From Afipia sp. (GTDB taxonomy: Bacteria > Pseudomonadota > Alphaproteobacteria > Rhizobiales > Xanthobacteraceae), in NCBI GenBank assembly GCA_017474385.1, contig JAFVHU010000114.1, positions 62,001 through 126,000 on the forward strand: a stretch of DNA of 64,000 nucleotides, written 5' to 3'. Of this stretch, positions 1 to 11,588 are shown one piece after another. The position numbers and the translations under genes were made by a program. Position 1 is the stretch's first letter; the number at the start of each line of letters is the position of its first letter. The notes beneath the pieces were generated by a model. That model saw only the letters and a program-made list of their open reading frames with translations. It did not search any database and had not been told where the DNA came from.

Positions 1-139
1 CATGGACTCGCGCGTGGTAGATTGGGCCCATGGCGATCTGAGCAAGATCCAGATCGAGGATGGCAAGCACGCGCTTTACGAACGCAAGTTTGGTACGGTC
101 GGCACCGACGCAAAGCCCGGCTTGGTTGCTGCCGAGTAA
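1..139 (+). CDS. alkB: alkane 1-monooxygenase, 3' end only (partial)
   Basis: Only the last 45 codons are inside the window; the frame starts at base 2 and ends with TAA at 137-139. The tail reads MDSRVVDWAHGDLSKIQI and then a charged end, which resembles the extreme C-terminus of membrane di-iron alkane hydroxylases (PPLWRRVMDPRV-type end). All histidine motifs would lie upstream, so the family call rests on this tail and on the next three genes, which are the classical partners: rubredoxin, aldehyde dehydrogenase, alcohol dehydrogenase. AlkB hydroxylates the terminal methyl group of n-alkanes in the inner membrane with electrons from rubredoxin. Confidence 0.6.
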   Translation, partial: MDSRVVDWAHGDLSKIQIEDGKHALYERKFGTVGTDAKPGLVAAE

Positions 140-366
140 ACCGCCAACTTCCGCACCGCTCTCGCTTGCCAAACGATGCGGACACCCGACACCACAGCCC
201 TGAGCCACTCGACTCGTTTCAATCGTCGGGCGGCCAGCGGCTGGCCATGTGGGGCGGTCAGGCCGTGCGATAGGGCAGAGGTTGCGCGCCGATTACGGAA
301 AAAACCAGGGATAGCTGCCATTCGGCCCAGCAATGTCAGATCGGCGGAAAAGGAGGAAAAAGGAAC

Positions 367-915
367 ATGGCCAAGTACCAGTGTCCTGGTTGTAAATACA
401 CCTATGACGAAACGCTGGGCCATCCGCATGAAGGATTTCCCGCAGGCACTGCTTGGGCCAACGTGCCCGACGAATGGGCTTGCCCCGATTGCGCAGTGCG
501 CGACAAGGTCGACTTCGAATTGATCGGCGAAGCGCCGGCCGCTACGACGCCGGCCACTCAGGCCGTCGAGTTTGCCGGGACGGCACGTAGCGCGGTCCCG
601 GTCACCGACACGGCCGTTATCGAAAAGCCCGCCAGCCCGATGTCGAAACCGGCGGCGCGGATGGCCGCCGTACCGCAGGCCGCGGAGGCTTTGCCCCCCC
701 AATTGTTCAGCCTGCAAAGCGAGCCCGGCTTTGCCGAAAACAAGCCCTTTGTGAAATGGGTCTGCATCACCTGCGGGCATATCTACGACGAGGCACTCGG
801 CGACCCTTCCGGGGGCATCGCTGCAGGAACCCGGTTCGAAGAGATTCCCGAGGATTGGTGTTGCCCGGAGTGCGGCGCCACCAAGAAAGATTACGCGCTT
901 TGCCAGGAAACCTAG
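367..915 (+). CDS. alkG: two-domain rubredoxin (AlkG type)
   Basis: A 182-residue protein with two rubredoxin folds. Domain 1 (about 1-50) has CPGC at 6-9 and CPDC at 39-42. Domain 2 (about 130-182) has CITC and later CPEC. Each set of four cysteines binds one iron. The folds are joined by an Ala/Pro/Thr-rich linker of about 80 residues, as in AlkG of Pseudomonas. It carries electrons from rubredoxin reductase to the alkane hydroxylase whose end lies just upstream. A strong AAGGAGG lies at 349-355. No rubredoxin reductase is present in the window. The 227 bases between alkB and this gene show nothing else. Confidence 0.9.
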   Translation: MAKYQCPGCKYTYDETLGHPHEGFPAGTAWANVPDEWACPDCAVRDKVDFELIGEAPAATTPATQAVEFAGTARSAVPVTDTAVIEKPASPMSKPAARMAAVPQAAEALPPQLFSLQSEPGFAENKPFVKWVCITCGHIYDEALGDPSGGIAAGTRFEEIPEDWCCPECGATKKDYALCQET

Positions 916-970
916 TCAACTCGTGTTGGCAAAGGGTATCGGGCCGATCAGGCCCGCCATGGAGGTCATT

Positions 971-2422
971 GTGAATATTCACGCCGATCCGAACGACATT
1001 CCATTGGTGGATACCAGATCTACCGTTGCGGATGTTTTTGCGAAGCAACGGGAGGCGGGCTGGGCGCGTCGCTCGGATTTCGACCGCAAGGCACGCATCG
1101 CGGCGCTGAACCGGCTGAGGGAAGTCCTGCAGCGGCGCGAGACGGACATCATCGCGGCTCTTTATGCGGATTTCCGTAAGCCCGAGAGCGAGGTGAGGCT
1201 GACCGAAATCCTGCCGGTGCTGCAGGAGATCGCGCACACCAAACGCCACTTGAAGGGCTGGATGCGATCGCGCCGGGCAGCGGCCACGCTGGGTGTTTTC
1301 GGCACCAGGGCCAGGATCCGACCCGAGCCGAAAGGGATCTGTCTGATTATTGCGCCGTGGAATTATCCGTTGAATCTAGCCTTCGGGCCGCTGGTCTCGG
1401 CATTGGCGGCCGGCAACAGCGCGATCATCAAGCCGTCGGAACTGACGCCTGCTACCTCCACCCTGATTGCGGATATAGTGGCCGAAACGTTTTCGCCCGA
1501 TCTGGTGGCGGTGGTCGAGGGCGATGCAGCGGTCGCGCAGGAGTTGCTGGCACTACCGTTCGACCACATCTTCTTCACCGGCAGCCCGCAGGTGGGCAAG
1601 CTGGTGATGGAAGCGGCGGCGAAATCACTGGCCTCGGTTACCTTGGAACTGGGAGGCAAGTCGCCCACCATCGTTGGCCCCACTGCCAACCTGAAAAAGG
1701 CCGCGCGTAATATTGTCTGGGGCAAGTTTGCCAACAACGGCCAGACCTGCATTGCGCCCGACCACGTGTTCGTGCATCGCGACATTGCGCAAGAGTTCAA
1801 CGAGACGGTGATGGCGGAAATCGGTCGCGTCTATGGCAAGACGCCCGAGGTGCAGAAGATGACGCCCGACTATTGCCGTATCGTGAATGACCGGCATTTC
1901 AACCGGGTCGCCGGCCTGATCGAGGATGCCCGTGCCAAAAGCGCGCGGATACTGCTGGGCGGGCAGACGGATGCGGTGCAGAAATTCGTGGCGCCCACGC
2001 TGATCAGCCAGATCACCCCCGAGATGGCGATTTCGCGCGAGGAACTGTTCGGCCCGATCCTGCCGATCATCGAATATGACGATATCGACAAGGTGATTGA
2101 TCAGATTAACGCCAATCCGAAACCGCTGGCGCTTTATGTCTTCGACAATAGCCGGGCTTTTGCCGAGGACATCATCACGCGCACCAGTTCCGGCGCGGTG
2201 GGGATCAACCTTACCGTCGTGCATTTCCTGCATCCCAATTTGCCCTTTGGCGGGGTGAACAACTCGGGCATCGGTGCGGCCCACGGAGTCTTTGGCTTTC
2301 GGGCATTTTCGCATGAGAAGGCCGTCCTGCAGGACCGCTACTCGATCGTCCACATGCTGTTCCCGCCCTATACAGGTTTTGTGAAGCGGCTCATCAGGCT
2401 TGTCGTCAAGGTGCTGGGGTAA
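971..2422 (+). CDS. alkH: aldehyde dehydrogenase (AlkH-like)
   Basis: NAD(P)-dependent aldehyde dehydrogenase of the class-3/fatty-aldehyde type, oxidising the fatty aldehyde from alkane oxidation to the acid. With the GTG start at 971 (GGAGG at 961-965) it has 483 residues. In-frame starts at 923 (GTG) and 959 (ATG) are also open, but 971 has the best ribosome site. Visible motifs: PWNYPLNL substrate/cofactor region, FTGSPQVGK Rossmann signature, general base Glu226 in LELGGKSP, nucleophile Cys260 in NGQTC. The C-terminus ([20 protein letters not shown]) is hydrophobic and basic, like the membrane anchor of fatty aldehyde dehydrogenases. It lies between rubredoxin and alkJ in one transcription unit. 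Confidence 0.88.
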   Translation: MNIHADPNDIPLVDTRSTVADVFAKQREAGWARRSDFDRKARIAALNRLREVLQRRETDIIAALYADFRKPESEVRLTEILPVLQEIAHTKRHLKGWMRSRRAAATLGVFGTRARIRPEPKGICLIIAPWNYPLNLAFGPLVSALAAGNSAIIKPSELTPATSTLIADIVAETFSPDLVAVVEGDAAVAQELLALPFDHIFFTGSPQVGKLVMEAAAKSLASVTLELGGKSPTIVGPTANLKKAARNIVWGKFANNGQTCIAPDHVFVHRDIAQEFNETVMAEIGRVYGKTPEVQKMTPDYCRIVNDRHFNRVAGLIEDARAKSARILLGGQTDAVQKFVAPTLISQITPEMAISREELFGPILPIIEYDDIDKVIDQINANPKPLALYVFDNSRAFAEDIITRTSSGAVGINLTVVHFLHPNLPFGGVNNSGIGAAHGVFGFRAFSHEKAVLQDRYSIVHMLFPPYTGFVKRLIRLVVKVLG

Positions 2423-2430
2423 CTGGTTCG

Positions 2431-5001
<2,571 letters not shown>

Positions 5002-5089
5002 TCAGCCAAGGAATTGGGGTCCTCTCGAAAGAGAAAACCGATCCTTGACCAGCCGCCGTTACCGCCAAATGAGGCCCTTCGGGCGCCCA

Positions 5090-5150
5090 CGCCGCTGCTG
5101 GGGTAACTCCGGTCGGGCTACGCCCTCCCTTCGTCACCCCAGCAGCGGCG
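5090..5150. repeat. 15-bp inverted repeat at the IS21 end
   Basis: CGCCGCTGCTGGGGT at 5090-5104 is repeated exactly in inverse at 5136-5150, with a 31-base spacer. It lies just inside the two terminal direct repeats and upstream of the transposase start. It could be a promoter-proximal hairpin that limits read-through into the transposase, or part of the element end. Confidence 0.7.
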
Positions 5151-5156
5151 CATTCT

Positions 5157-5195
5157 CATCCTGATTGTCGCGGGATTCCCATCTTGATTGTCGCG
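5157..5195. repeat. IS21 terminal direct repeats
   Basis: Two copies of CATCYTGATTGTCGCG (5157-5172 and 5180-5195) differ at one base. Multiple internal terminal repeats of this kind are where IS21 transposases bind. The following 146 bases up to 5341 contain no gene that I can support. Confidence 0.65.
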
Positions 5196-5341
5196 CCGCA
5201 CGACCCGGACATCATCATGAGATGCTCGACGACCTTGGAAAGGACCATGACCCCAGCGATGACATCAGAAAGGAACTTGACACGGACCCGCAATTAAAGG
5301 GCCGAATAACGGTAAATGTGGCTTGGACATTCTGGTCGTCA

Positions 5342-7528
5342 TCACGCAACGACTCTGGTCTGTCCCCGCATTCTGGAAAGCAGGGCAGCGATCTCCCCGG
5401 CCGGTCGCGCTGGGCTGAACAGATAGCCCTGCACCTCGGTGCAGCCTTCGGCTCGTAGCGCAGCAAGCTGCTCCTCCGTCTCGACGCCCTCGGCGGTCGT
5501 GATCATGCCAAGGTTCACCCCGAGCCCCATCATAGCCCGCACGATCGCCAAGGAATCGGCCCGATCCGGCAAACCTAGAGTGAAAGACTTGTCGATCTTG
5601 ATCTTGTCGAACGGGAATTTCCGCAGGTAGCCCAACGAAGAGTAGCCTGTCCCGAAATCATCCATGGCGATGCTGAGTCCGAGTTGTCGAAGCTCATACA
5701 GGACCGCGATGGTCGCCTCCGTATCCTGCAACAACGCGGTCTCGGTGATCTCAATTTCAAGCCGGCTTGCAGGCAGTCCCGAATGACCTAAGGCTGCCAC
5801 GACATCGAGGGATAACCTGTTACTCCTAAATTGAAGAGAAGATACGTTAACGGCGAGTTTCAGGTGATCGGGCCATCCCATGGCGTCCGAACACGCCTGT
5901 TTCAGCACCCAGGCTCCGATTTCGTTGATCAATCCGATCTCTTCCGCAAGCGGTATGAAATTGTCGGGCCCAACCATGCCGCGCACGGGGTGTCGCCAGC
6001 GCAGCAGCGCCTCGAAGCTGCTGACCTCGTTCGTCTGAAGGTTGACGAGAGGCTGATAGAACACCTCGAACTCCTCCCGCGCCAGAGCCTTGCGGAGATC
6101 GACCTCAAGCGCTCGACGAGCTTGCATTCTCTCGTCCATCCAGGCTTCGAAAAAGAAGTACTTGCCCCGGCCATCCGCCTTGGCTCGATAAAGAGCCATA
6201 TCGGCCTTCTTCAGAAGCTGGTCTGGGTCGTGACCATCGGTGGGCGCCACGGCGATGCCGACGCTCGCTCCGATCATGAGCTGATGGTCGCCGATGTCGT
6301 AGGGCGTGCTGAGCGTCTCGATGATTCGTTGCGCCAGCACGGCCAAGTCGTCCGGCTGACCCACGGCCAACACAACTGCAAACTCGTCTCCCCCAAGGCG
6401 GGCGACAAAGGCGTCGTCACGCATGCTCGCGCGCAACCGATCCGCGACAGCGACCAGCAACCGGTCCCCGATCGCGTGGCCAAGCATATCGTTCACGGCC
6501 TTGAAACCATCCAGGTCAAGGTAGATAACGGCGAGCTGTTCGCCCCGGCGCGCTCGCTTGAGCGCCTGCTCGGCCTCTAGACGGAACAGCACCCGGTTGG
6601 GCAAGCCCGTGAGCGCGTCGTGATGCGCCATATGCGCGATCCTCGCATCCGCCGCGCGACGTTCGCTGATGTCCTCGAAGGTCGCGACCCAGCCACCATT
6701 CTCCGTTGGTACGGCCGAGATCGAGATCGTGCGGCCATCCGCGAGCCGCTGCTCAGGTAGCAGACGCTCATCCCTCGCGAGAGCAGCCTTTATCGTCGCG
6801 TAAGCTTCCACAAGGTCGCATTCCCAATCGTGGCCCACGCATTCCGGCTCGGCAACGCGGTGGATGGGAGTTCCGGGCTCGATGGCCTCGGCGGGGAGAC
6901 CGTAAATATCCTGAAAGCGGCTGTTGCAGACGACAAGCCGGTCATCGGCGTCGTACATGCAAAGCCCCTGCGACATGTTCGCCATGGCCGAATTCAGTAG
7001 ATTTGATTTAAACTGGACGTCCAGGCCACGCTCATGGAACTGGCGGAGCGTTCGGGCCAACGCTCCGATCTCATGTTTGCGGCCTTCATACTCGGGCAAA
7101 AACTCCATCCCCGGATATGCGTCAGCAGATGTTTCGGGCCGCTCGATAGCCGAGGAAGTCCGGGCAAGCGGCGTTTCGCCGGTGCGTAACCGTTCCATGG
7201 CAGCGGTGAGCAATTCGATTGGCCTCAACATGCTCCTATCGACGAAGTACCCGATGGCAAGCCCGATCATCAACGCCGCCATCACGGCGCAGGAACCGAG
7301 AACGAGAGTTAAGTCAATGGCGGCCAAGTGACGATCGGACAGCGCCATGATGCCGTCCGGCTCAGGTTTGGACGCAAGTTCCAGGAAGCTCGACCGAATG
7401 TCGTTTCGCGTGAGGATAAGGTTAGTGACAGCTACCGCCCCGAGAAGCGGTCCAAGTACGCAGAGGAGCGCCACGGATCCAAGAACAGTTTGCCGAAGAT
7501 TAAGGTGCATTTTACTCGTTACAGACAT
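5342..7528 (-). CDS. membrane-bound GGDEF-EAL protein
   Basis: A 728-residue cyclic-di-GMP enzyme. Two membrane segments (about 14-38 and 70-95) enclose a short periplasmic loop. A HAMP-like linker follows, then a PAS domain (about 165-285), a GGDEF domain with the intact signature RLGGDEF, and an EAL domain beginning FEALLRWRHP with downstream NVSS and DDFGTGYSS. The intact GGDEF motif suggests diguanylate cyclase competence, and the EAL, DDFGTG and metal-binding residues suggest phosphodiesterase competence; which one dominates cannot be told. It is the only unbroken signalling gene in this mosaic, lying between IS21 and IS1380 remnants. The upstream 225 bases show no recognisable promoter. 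Confidence 0.9.
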   Translation of the reverse strand: MSVTSKMHLNLRQTVLGSVALLCVLGPLLGAVAVTNLILTRNDIRSSFLELASKPEPDGIMALSDRHLAAIDLTLVLGSCAVMAALMIGLAIGYFVDRSMLRPIELLTAAMERLRTGETPLARTSSAIERPETSADAYPGMEFLPEYEGRKHEIGALARTLRQFHERGLDVQFKSNLLNSAMANMSQGLCMYDADDRLVVCNSRFQDIYGLPAEAIEPGTPIHRVAEPECVGHDWECDLVEAYATIKAALARDERLLPEQRLADGRTISISAVPTENGGWVATFEDISERRAADARIAHMAHHDALTGLPNRVLFRLEAEQALKRARRGEQLAVIYLDLDGFKAVNDMLGHAIGDRLLVAVADRLRASMRDDAFVARLGGDEFAVVLAVGQPDDLAVLAQRIIETLSTPYDIGDHQLMIGASVGIAVAPTDGHDPDQLLKKADMALYRAKADGRGKYFFFEAWMDERMQARRALEVDLRKALAREEFEVFYQPLVNLQTNEVSSFEALLRWRHPVRGMVGPDNFIPLAEEIGLINEIGAWVLKQACSDAMGWPDHLKLAVNVSSLQFRSNRLSLDVVAALGHSGLPASRLEIEITETALLQDTEATIAVLYELRQLGLSIAMDDFGTGYSSLGYLRKFPFDKIKIDKSFTLGLPDRADSLAIVRAMMGLGVNLGMITTAEGVETEEQLAALRAEGCTEVQGYLFSPARPAGEIAALLSRMRGQTRVVA

Positions 7529-7753
7529 TGCCAGCCGTTGGCTAATATTAGGCTGTCGTTACGAAAGGAAGTATTAAAGCCGGTTGACGATGTGTGGACA
7601 CTCACAAATCTTTCAGGCCGCTATGATCTAGCCCGTCTTATTCGCCAGATGGCACCGGAGAGGCTGGCGAGCGTGGTGTAAAGCGCTGATGCGGCGTAGG
7701 ATTCGGTTGCGAAGCCAACCCCATCACCTTCAACCGCGAACGCCACGCCCGCC

Positions 7754-8179
7754 ATGACCGATGATACGATTCTGCCCTTCTCATTTCCAGCCGTTCACAC
7801 CAAGAAAATTACAGCTGCCTTCGATGGCGGTCGCCTGACCTCGAATGGGGGCGTGATGCTTCTGGCGATGGCCGAGCGGCGTCTCGGTTTGGCCGACAAG
7901 TTGGCCCGGATGTTCCCGGATCGGCGCGACCCGACGCGGGTCGTGCACAGCCTTGTCGATATGTTCCGCGCTCGCATGTTTGCGATCTGCTGCGGCTACG
8001 AGGACGCCGACGATCTCGACCATCTGCGGTCCGATCCGGCGTTCAAGCTGGCCTGCGGACGGCTGCCGGACAGCGGTCGCGATCTGTGTTCTCAACCGAC
8101 GCTGTCGCGCCTGGAGAATGCTCCACGCCTGCGCGACGTGATCCGCCTGACCTACACTTTGGTCGACGCATGGATGGAT
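7754..8179 (+). pseudogene. IS1380-family transposase, 5' fragment
   Basis: The reading frame from ATG 7754 has the start of an IS1380 transposase (TDDTILPFSFPAV, then FDGGRLTSNGGVMLL and later QPTLSRLENAP). Similarity ends after TLVDAWMD near 8179. The complete protein would be about three times longer and include the DDE core, so this is a dead fragment. The 100 bases to 8280 are of unknown origin and end at the stop codon of the split pilZ gene. Confidence 0.75.
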
Positions 8180-8478
8180 AAAGCCGTAACCGCGCGGCCA
8201 CGTGGATTTGGATCACTCAAATACCAAAATGCTGGAACAGAAGCGGGGACGGCAACCCTGGGGGAGGTGTGATTGTCGTCTCAGTCAAATGCGACGCCAA
8301 TCCGTTTCTCTTTTCGCCATTTGACATGACACGGTCGGCTTAGCTGATCTGCCTCTATAACCAGTCTGAACTCGTGAGGAATGCCTAGAGCGGGTTTCGA
8401 CCAGATTGAATCGTTTGGGATTCCCAAATCAAGGCGGTTCTGATTCAAGCTGTCTGCCGGCGAAGGAGGCCGGTCGGC

Positions 8479-8865
8479 ATGGCGAGATCCATTTCGGCCG
8501 ATCTTCGTAAGCGTGTAGTTGCCGCTGTTGAAGGCGGCATGTCGCGTCGAGCGGCTGCGGCGCACTTTCAAGTAGGCGCGTCGAGCGCGATCCGCTGGGT
8601 GGCGCAGACGCGCGTGACGGGCGAGGTGGCCGCGAAGCCGCAGGGCGGCGATCGACGTTCGCGGGCGATCGAAGCGCAGGCCGACCGCATCCTGGCGCTG
8701 ATTGCGACCAAGCCTGACAGCACATTGGAGGAGTTGAAGGCGGCGCTCGCCGCCGATGGACATACCTTCAGCGTCTCCGCCTTGTCGCGCTTCTTCCAAC
8801 GCCGGAAGATCACGCTCAAAAAAAGACCGCGCACGCTGCTGAGCAGGAGCGGCCGGACGTCATGA
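8479..8865 (+). CDS. IS630 transposase, OrfA
   Basis: A 128-residue N-terminal half of the transposase: a helix-turn-helix ([19 protein letters not shown], then [14 protein letters not shown]) that recognises the ends, and a second winged-helix part ([14 protein letters not shown]). An A7 run at 8818-8824 lies near the 3' end. Slipping back one base there continues the frame as [18 protein letters not shown] into OrfB, giving a fused protein of about 315 residues. The frame ends at 8863-8865, overlapping the OrfB ATG as ATGA. Confidence 0.85.
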   Translation: MARSISADLRKRVVAAVEGGMSRRAAAAHFQVGASSAIRWVAQTRVTGEVAAKPQGGDRRSRAIEAQADRILALIATKPDSTLEELKAALAADGHTFSVSALSRFFQRRKITLKKRPRTLLSRSGRTS

Positions 8866-9425
8866 AAAAGCGGGAGGAATGGGTCGGTGGTCAGCTCACC
8901 TTCGATCCCGACAAGCTCATCTTCATCGATGAGACATGGGCGTCGACCAATATGGCGCGTAGCCGCGGGCGCGCGCCTCGGGGCGAACGACTACGCGCTT
9001 CCATCCCGCACGGCCATTGGAAGACGACGACCTTCGTCGCCGGGCTGCGCCTGTCGGGTATGGTCGCGCCGATGGTTCTCGATGGGCCGATCAACGGGGC
9101 TGCGTTCCAGGCCTATGTCGATCACGTTCTCGTCCCGGAATTGCGACCAGGCGACGTTGTCGTCATGGACAATCTAGGCAGCCACAAAGGCGCCGGGGTC
9201 CGCGCGGCGATCGAGGCTGCCGGTGCAAAGCTCCTCTATCTTCCGCCCTACAGTCCCGACTTCAATCCGATCGAGAACGCCTTCTCCAAGCTGAAAGCGT
9301 TGCTGCGTACAGCCGCCGAGCGCACCGTCGAAGGCTTATGGGCCGTCATCGGCCGTTGCCTCGACCGCTTCACGCCGCGCGAATGCGCCAATTACTTCGC
9401 AGCCGCAGGATACGAGCCAACCTGA
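8862..9425 (+). CDS. IS630 transposase, OrfB (DDE catalytic half)
   Basis: A 187-residue RNase-H-like catalytic domain. The DDE/D triad is visible as Asp in FIDETWAS, Asp in [10 protein letters not shown] and Glu in [12 protein letters not shown]. No frameshift or stop is seen. Expression is expected mainly as the OrfAB fusion made by -1 frameshifting at the A7 run, although the ATG at 8862 could also allow separate translation. Confidence 0.88.
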   Translation: MKKREEWVGGQLTFDPDKLIFIDETWASTNMARSRGRAPRGERLRASIPHGHWKTTTFVAGLRLSGMVAPMVLDGPINGAAFQAYVDHVLVPELRPGDVVVMDNLGSHKGAGVRAAIEAAGAKLLYLPPYSPDFNPIENAFSKLKALLRTAAERTVEGLWAVIGRCLDRFTPRECANYFAAAGYEPT

Positions 9426-9573
9426 TCGGAAACCGCTCTAGCGGACTTTCGACGTCCAGGGCGGCGCCGCTCGCCGACAAGTTCCGCACGGTACAGCTAA
9501 TACCACCCCCACCGAATTCTATCGTCCCGGCTTTCAGCACGCGATGTCGAGGCGCGGTACGTTTGTTGTCCAT

Positions 9574-9909
9574 AGGCGGACCATAGCCGAAAATTCTTAG
9601 AAATTCGCAAAGGTCATAGTCGACCCGCATGAGCATGGGTCATCGACGGGACGTGGTGACGGGAAGACCAAAGCCAGCTCTGTGAACCGTTCCTCGGCGG
9701 CGTAGGCCAAGGGTGCAGAAGTCTTGAGGCCATTCGACACTGACTAAAGATACTACACGCCCTCAAATCGAGCCAGATCTGGACTGCGTCTCCCCAATAT
9801 TCCCCGACTTACATCGCCTCATTTACAAAGCGTTAACCTCAATCCGTAGCGGCAACTTAGCCGGGAAGCATCATCGTGACAGCAACCCGATGGAACTTTC
9901 GAGATCGAA
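9574..9909. other. intergenic region between pilZ and the GAF gene
   Basis: These 336 bases hold no gene I can support. They are divergent upstream DNA for the split pilZ gene (left) and the GAF-domain pseudogene (right), so both promoters should lie here; no clear consensus could be assigned. Confidence 0.5.
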
Positions 9910-10558
9910 ATGGCGGCGCAACACAACCGGGCAAGAATGTTCGCGGTACTGAGCGCGACCAACGAAGCGATCTTACGGAGCACTTCCGAACAAGATCTCT
10001 ATCAAGATGTTTGTAATGCTGCGGTTGATGGCGGCAAATTTCTGGGCACGGCCATTTTCCTGATCGAGGACGACTCTTCGTGGTTCCGGATGGCCGCTGG
10101 GGCCGGTCCCTTCGTTCATTTGATCGAGCAACTTCGTTTTTCTTCTGATGCCACCATTCCGCACGGTCAGGGACTCGGTGGCGAGGCGTTTCGCACGGCC
10201 AGACCGTGCATTAGCAGCGATGTTCTCAACGATCCCAGAACCCAACCGTGGAAGGAACTGGCCGCGAGCGCGGGCCTGACGGCGAGTGCCGTGCTGCCTC
10301 TCCTTCGAGACGGCCAAGCGGACAAGACATTGGCACGATAGCCCAATTCCCATCAGATCTGGAGCCGGCCTACCCCTATTGAGAAATGGAGAAGCGGTTG
10401 GCGTCCTGCTCTTCCTGTCGAGCGAAACGGATGTGTTTACCCCAGAATTTATGAAGCTGCTGGGGCGGCTTGCTGACAACGTATCATTCGCGATGGAAAT
10501 GCTGGAGCGTGAGGACGCCCGACGCGCTGCAGAGCAAGCTAAGGACCGGCTGACGCGG
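9910..10558 (+). pseudogene. GAF-domain sensor protein, frame-broken and truncated
   Basis: From ATG 9910 a GAF domain is readable to about 10310 (GTAIFLIEDDSSWF, GLGGEAFRTARPC). That frame then stops at 10341. A second frame from about 10355 resumes with a very similar stretch (GLPLLRNGEAVGVLLFLSSE, then LLGRLADNVSFAMEML). The motif LPLLR(D/N)G(Q/E)A occurs on both sides of the break, so this may be a fusion of two related GAF modules rather than a simple frameshift. Such GAF regions usually precede a GGDEF domain; here the frame leads into a short linker and ends at a junction near 10559. Confidence 0.7.
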
Positions 10559-10727
10559 ATGCCCCGTCAACGACTTCATGACCAAGAACGGAAGCATCCG
10601 CGACGACGGCCGCATGATGCGCGACATGTACCTTTTGCAGACCAAGAAGCCGTCGGAATCGAAGGGCGAGTGGGACCTGATGAACGCCGCCGCGACCATT
10701 CCGGCTGAGGTAGCGTATCGGTCGCTC
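10559..10727 (+). pseudogene. ABC substrate-binding protein, C-terminal fragment
   Basis: The frame reading VNDFMTKNGSIRDDGRMMRD and then MYLLQTKKPSESKGEWD matches the end of a Liv-type periplasmic receptor as found in rhizobial catabolic clusters. It has no start and no receptor body, and its end is replaced near 10727 by the reverse-oriented activator fragment. An N-terminal piece of the same receptor class occurs at 13997-14131. Confidence 0.65.
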
Positions 10728-11306
10728 GCGGACCCGCCCAATGGCGCCGAGCACCTTCCCGTCCCTCTTGATGGGAATGCGGGAAACGACTCTGTCTCCG
10801 CCGCGCATGCGCTGAATTTTCCCGACCTCGGCCTTGCCCGTGGCCACGATCTCATGCAGTCGCGTGTTGTCGATGACGGTCTCGACCGGGCGTCCGTTTC
10901 CTTCGCCGGCCTTCAGCCCGAAAAACGCTTCGTGGATCGGAGAAATGTAGACGATCTTGGCCTTGTCATCGACGATCGTCATGGCGTCGAACGGATCCGT
11001 CAGCAGGTGCTGCAGGATGTCTCAGGAGAAATCGACGCTGCCGATGAAGCTGAGAAGTGCGTCGCCCGGCGTTTCGCTGAGAACGAGCATCTCTCTGGAC
11101 CCGGCCGGAGTGACCAGCACCATGTAGATCTTGCGATCGAGATTCAGCGTCGTGATGCGCCGCTCGCGGGCCTCGGCCATCCATGCCTGATCTGCGGTCA
11201 ACGAATTCAGACGTGGATCGGAGCCCACGCCGACCGAAGCGATTACACGAGCCGCAGCGTCGAAGAGAAGCACACCGGCAATCGTGGCGGTAATCGGATT
11301 AGGCAT
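10728..11306 (-). pseudogene. sigma-54-dependent activator, N-terminal sensor fragment
   Basis: The frame starts at 11306 (MPNPITATIAGVLLFDAAAR), is interrupted by an in-frame TGA at 11020-11022, and continues in the same frame through a PAS-like region (DAMTIVDDKAKIVYISPIHE, then RVVSRIPIKRDGKVLGAIGRV). It stops at a junction near 10728 before any AAA+ or DNA-binding domain. PAS regions of this type precede the sigma-54 interaction domain in enhancer-binding proteins. The call is supported by two or three excellent sigma-54 promoters just to its right. Without the ATPase domain it cannot activate. Confidence 0.6.
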
Positions 11307-11313
11307 TTCCTCA

Positions 11314-11332
11314 GTGTCCTTGTTGAGGACAC
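11314..11332. promoter_or_regulatory. candidate upstream activator sequence (palindrome)
   Basis: GTGTCCT at 11314-11320 and AGGACAC at 11326-11332 form a perfect 7-bp inverted repeat with a 5-base spacer. A further half-site GAGGACAC lies at 11376-11383. It sits between the divergent activator fragment and the sigma-54 promoter about 125 bp downstream, the usual position of an enhancer site for a sigma-54 activator. Confidence 0.45.
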
Positions 11333-11455
11333 GTGAGCACAGTGAGGACGCCGCTCAAGAAACTTTGCCGCTCCTGAGGACACAAATTTAAGAGGCTCCA
11401 AAGGCTACCCCTGCAAAACAAGGAGTTCCACGACCCAGGAGCAGCAGCGGCGAAA

Positions 11456-11471
11456 TGGCACGGGTGTTGCT
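11456..11471 (+). promoter_or_regulatory. sigma-54 (-24/-12) promoter upstream of acyl-CoA ligase remnant
   Basis: TGGCACGGGTGTTGCT matches the RpoN consensus TGGCACRNNNNTTGCW at every fixed position. It is 62 bases before the ATG of the ligase remnant at 11533. Confidence 0.75.
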
Positions 11472-11513
11472 GATGTCTGGATAGCAGCAACGCCCATGAA
11501 GGCAGTTCTCGAA

Positions 11514-11588
11514 TGCTGCATTGCGAGATAGGATGAAACCGTACTTAACTCTCCATCACCCTGCGAGCGCGCAGCGCTACTACAGCGA
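11514..11588 (+). repeat. direct repeat, copy 1 (5' end of acyl-CoA ligase gene)
   Basis: These 75 bases recur at 13251-13326 with three substitutions and one indel. Both copies contain the same leader (TGCATTGCGAGATAG) and the first 18-19 codons of an acyl-CoA ligase ([19 protein letters not shown]). Confidence 0.85.

Larger units (their letters stand above)
8388..9438 (+). mobile_element. complete IS630-family insertion sequence
   Basis: The element is about 1051 bp and is bounded by TA at 8386-8387 and 9439-9440, the target duplication expected of IS630/Tc1 elements. Its imperfect terminal repeats start GAGCGGGTTTCGAC on the left and, read inward from the right, GAGCGGTTTCCGAT. It carries two overlapping transposase frames that join by a probable -1 frameshift. 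All parts look intact, so it may still be mobile. Confidence 0.88.
8281..9573 (-). pseudogene. PilZ-domain protein split by IS630
   Basis: The 5' part runs from ATG 9573 down to 9439 and the 3' part from 8385 to the TGA at 8281-8283. Removing the inserted element together with one copy of the TA target restores an exact open frame of 79 codons plus stop. It includes APRHRVLKAGT (PilZ RxxxR-type region), NLSASGAAL (the D/NxSxxG motif) and a C-terminal VKWRKEKRIGVAFD, all hallmarks of short PilZ proteins that bind cyclic-di-GMP. The gene is therefore inactivated only by the insertion. Confidence 0.88.

Noticed and set aside
5165..5458. Plus-strand frame with BON-like wording (ELDTDPQLKGRITV)
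   Set aside because: Very short, runs into antisense of the GGDEF-EAL gene and has no start with a ribosome site.
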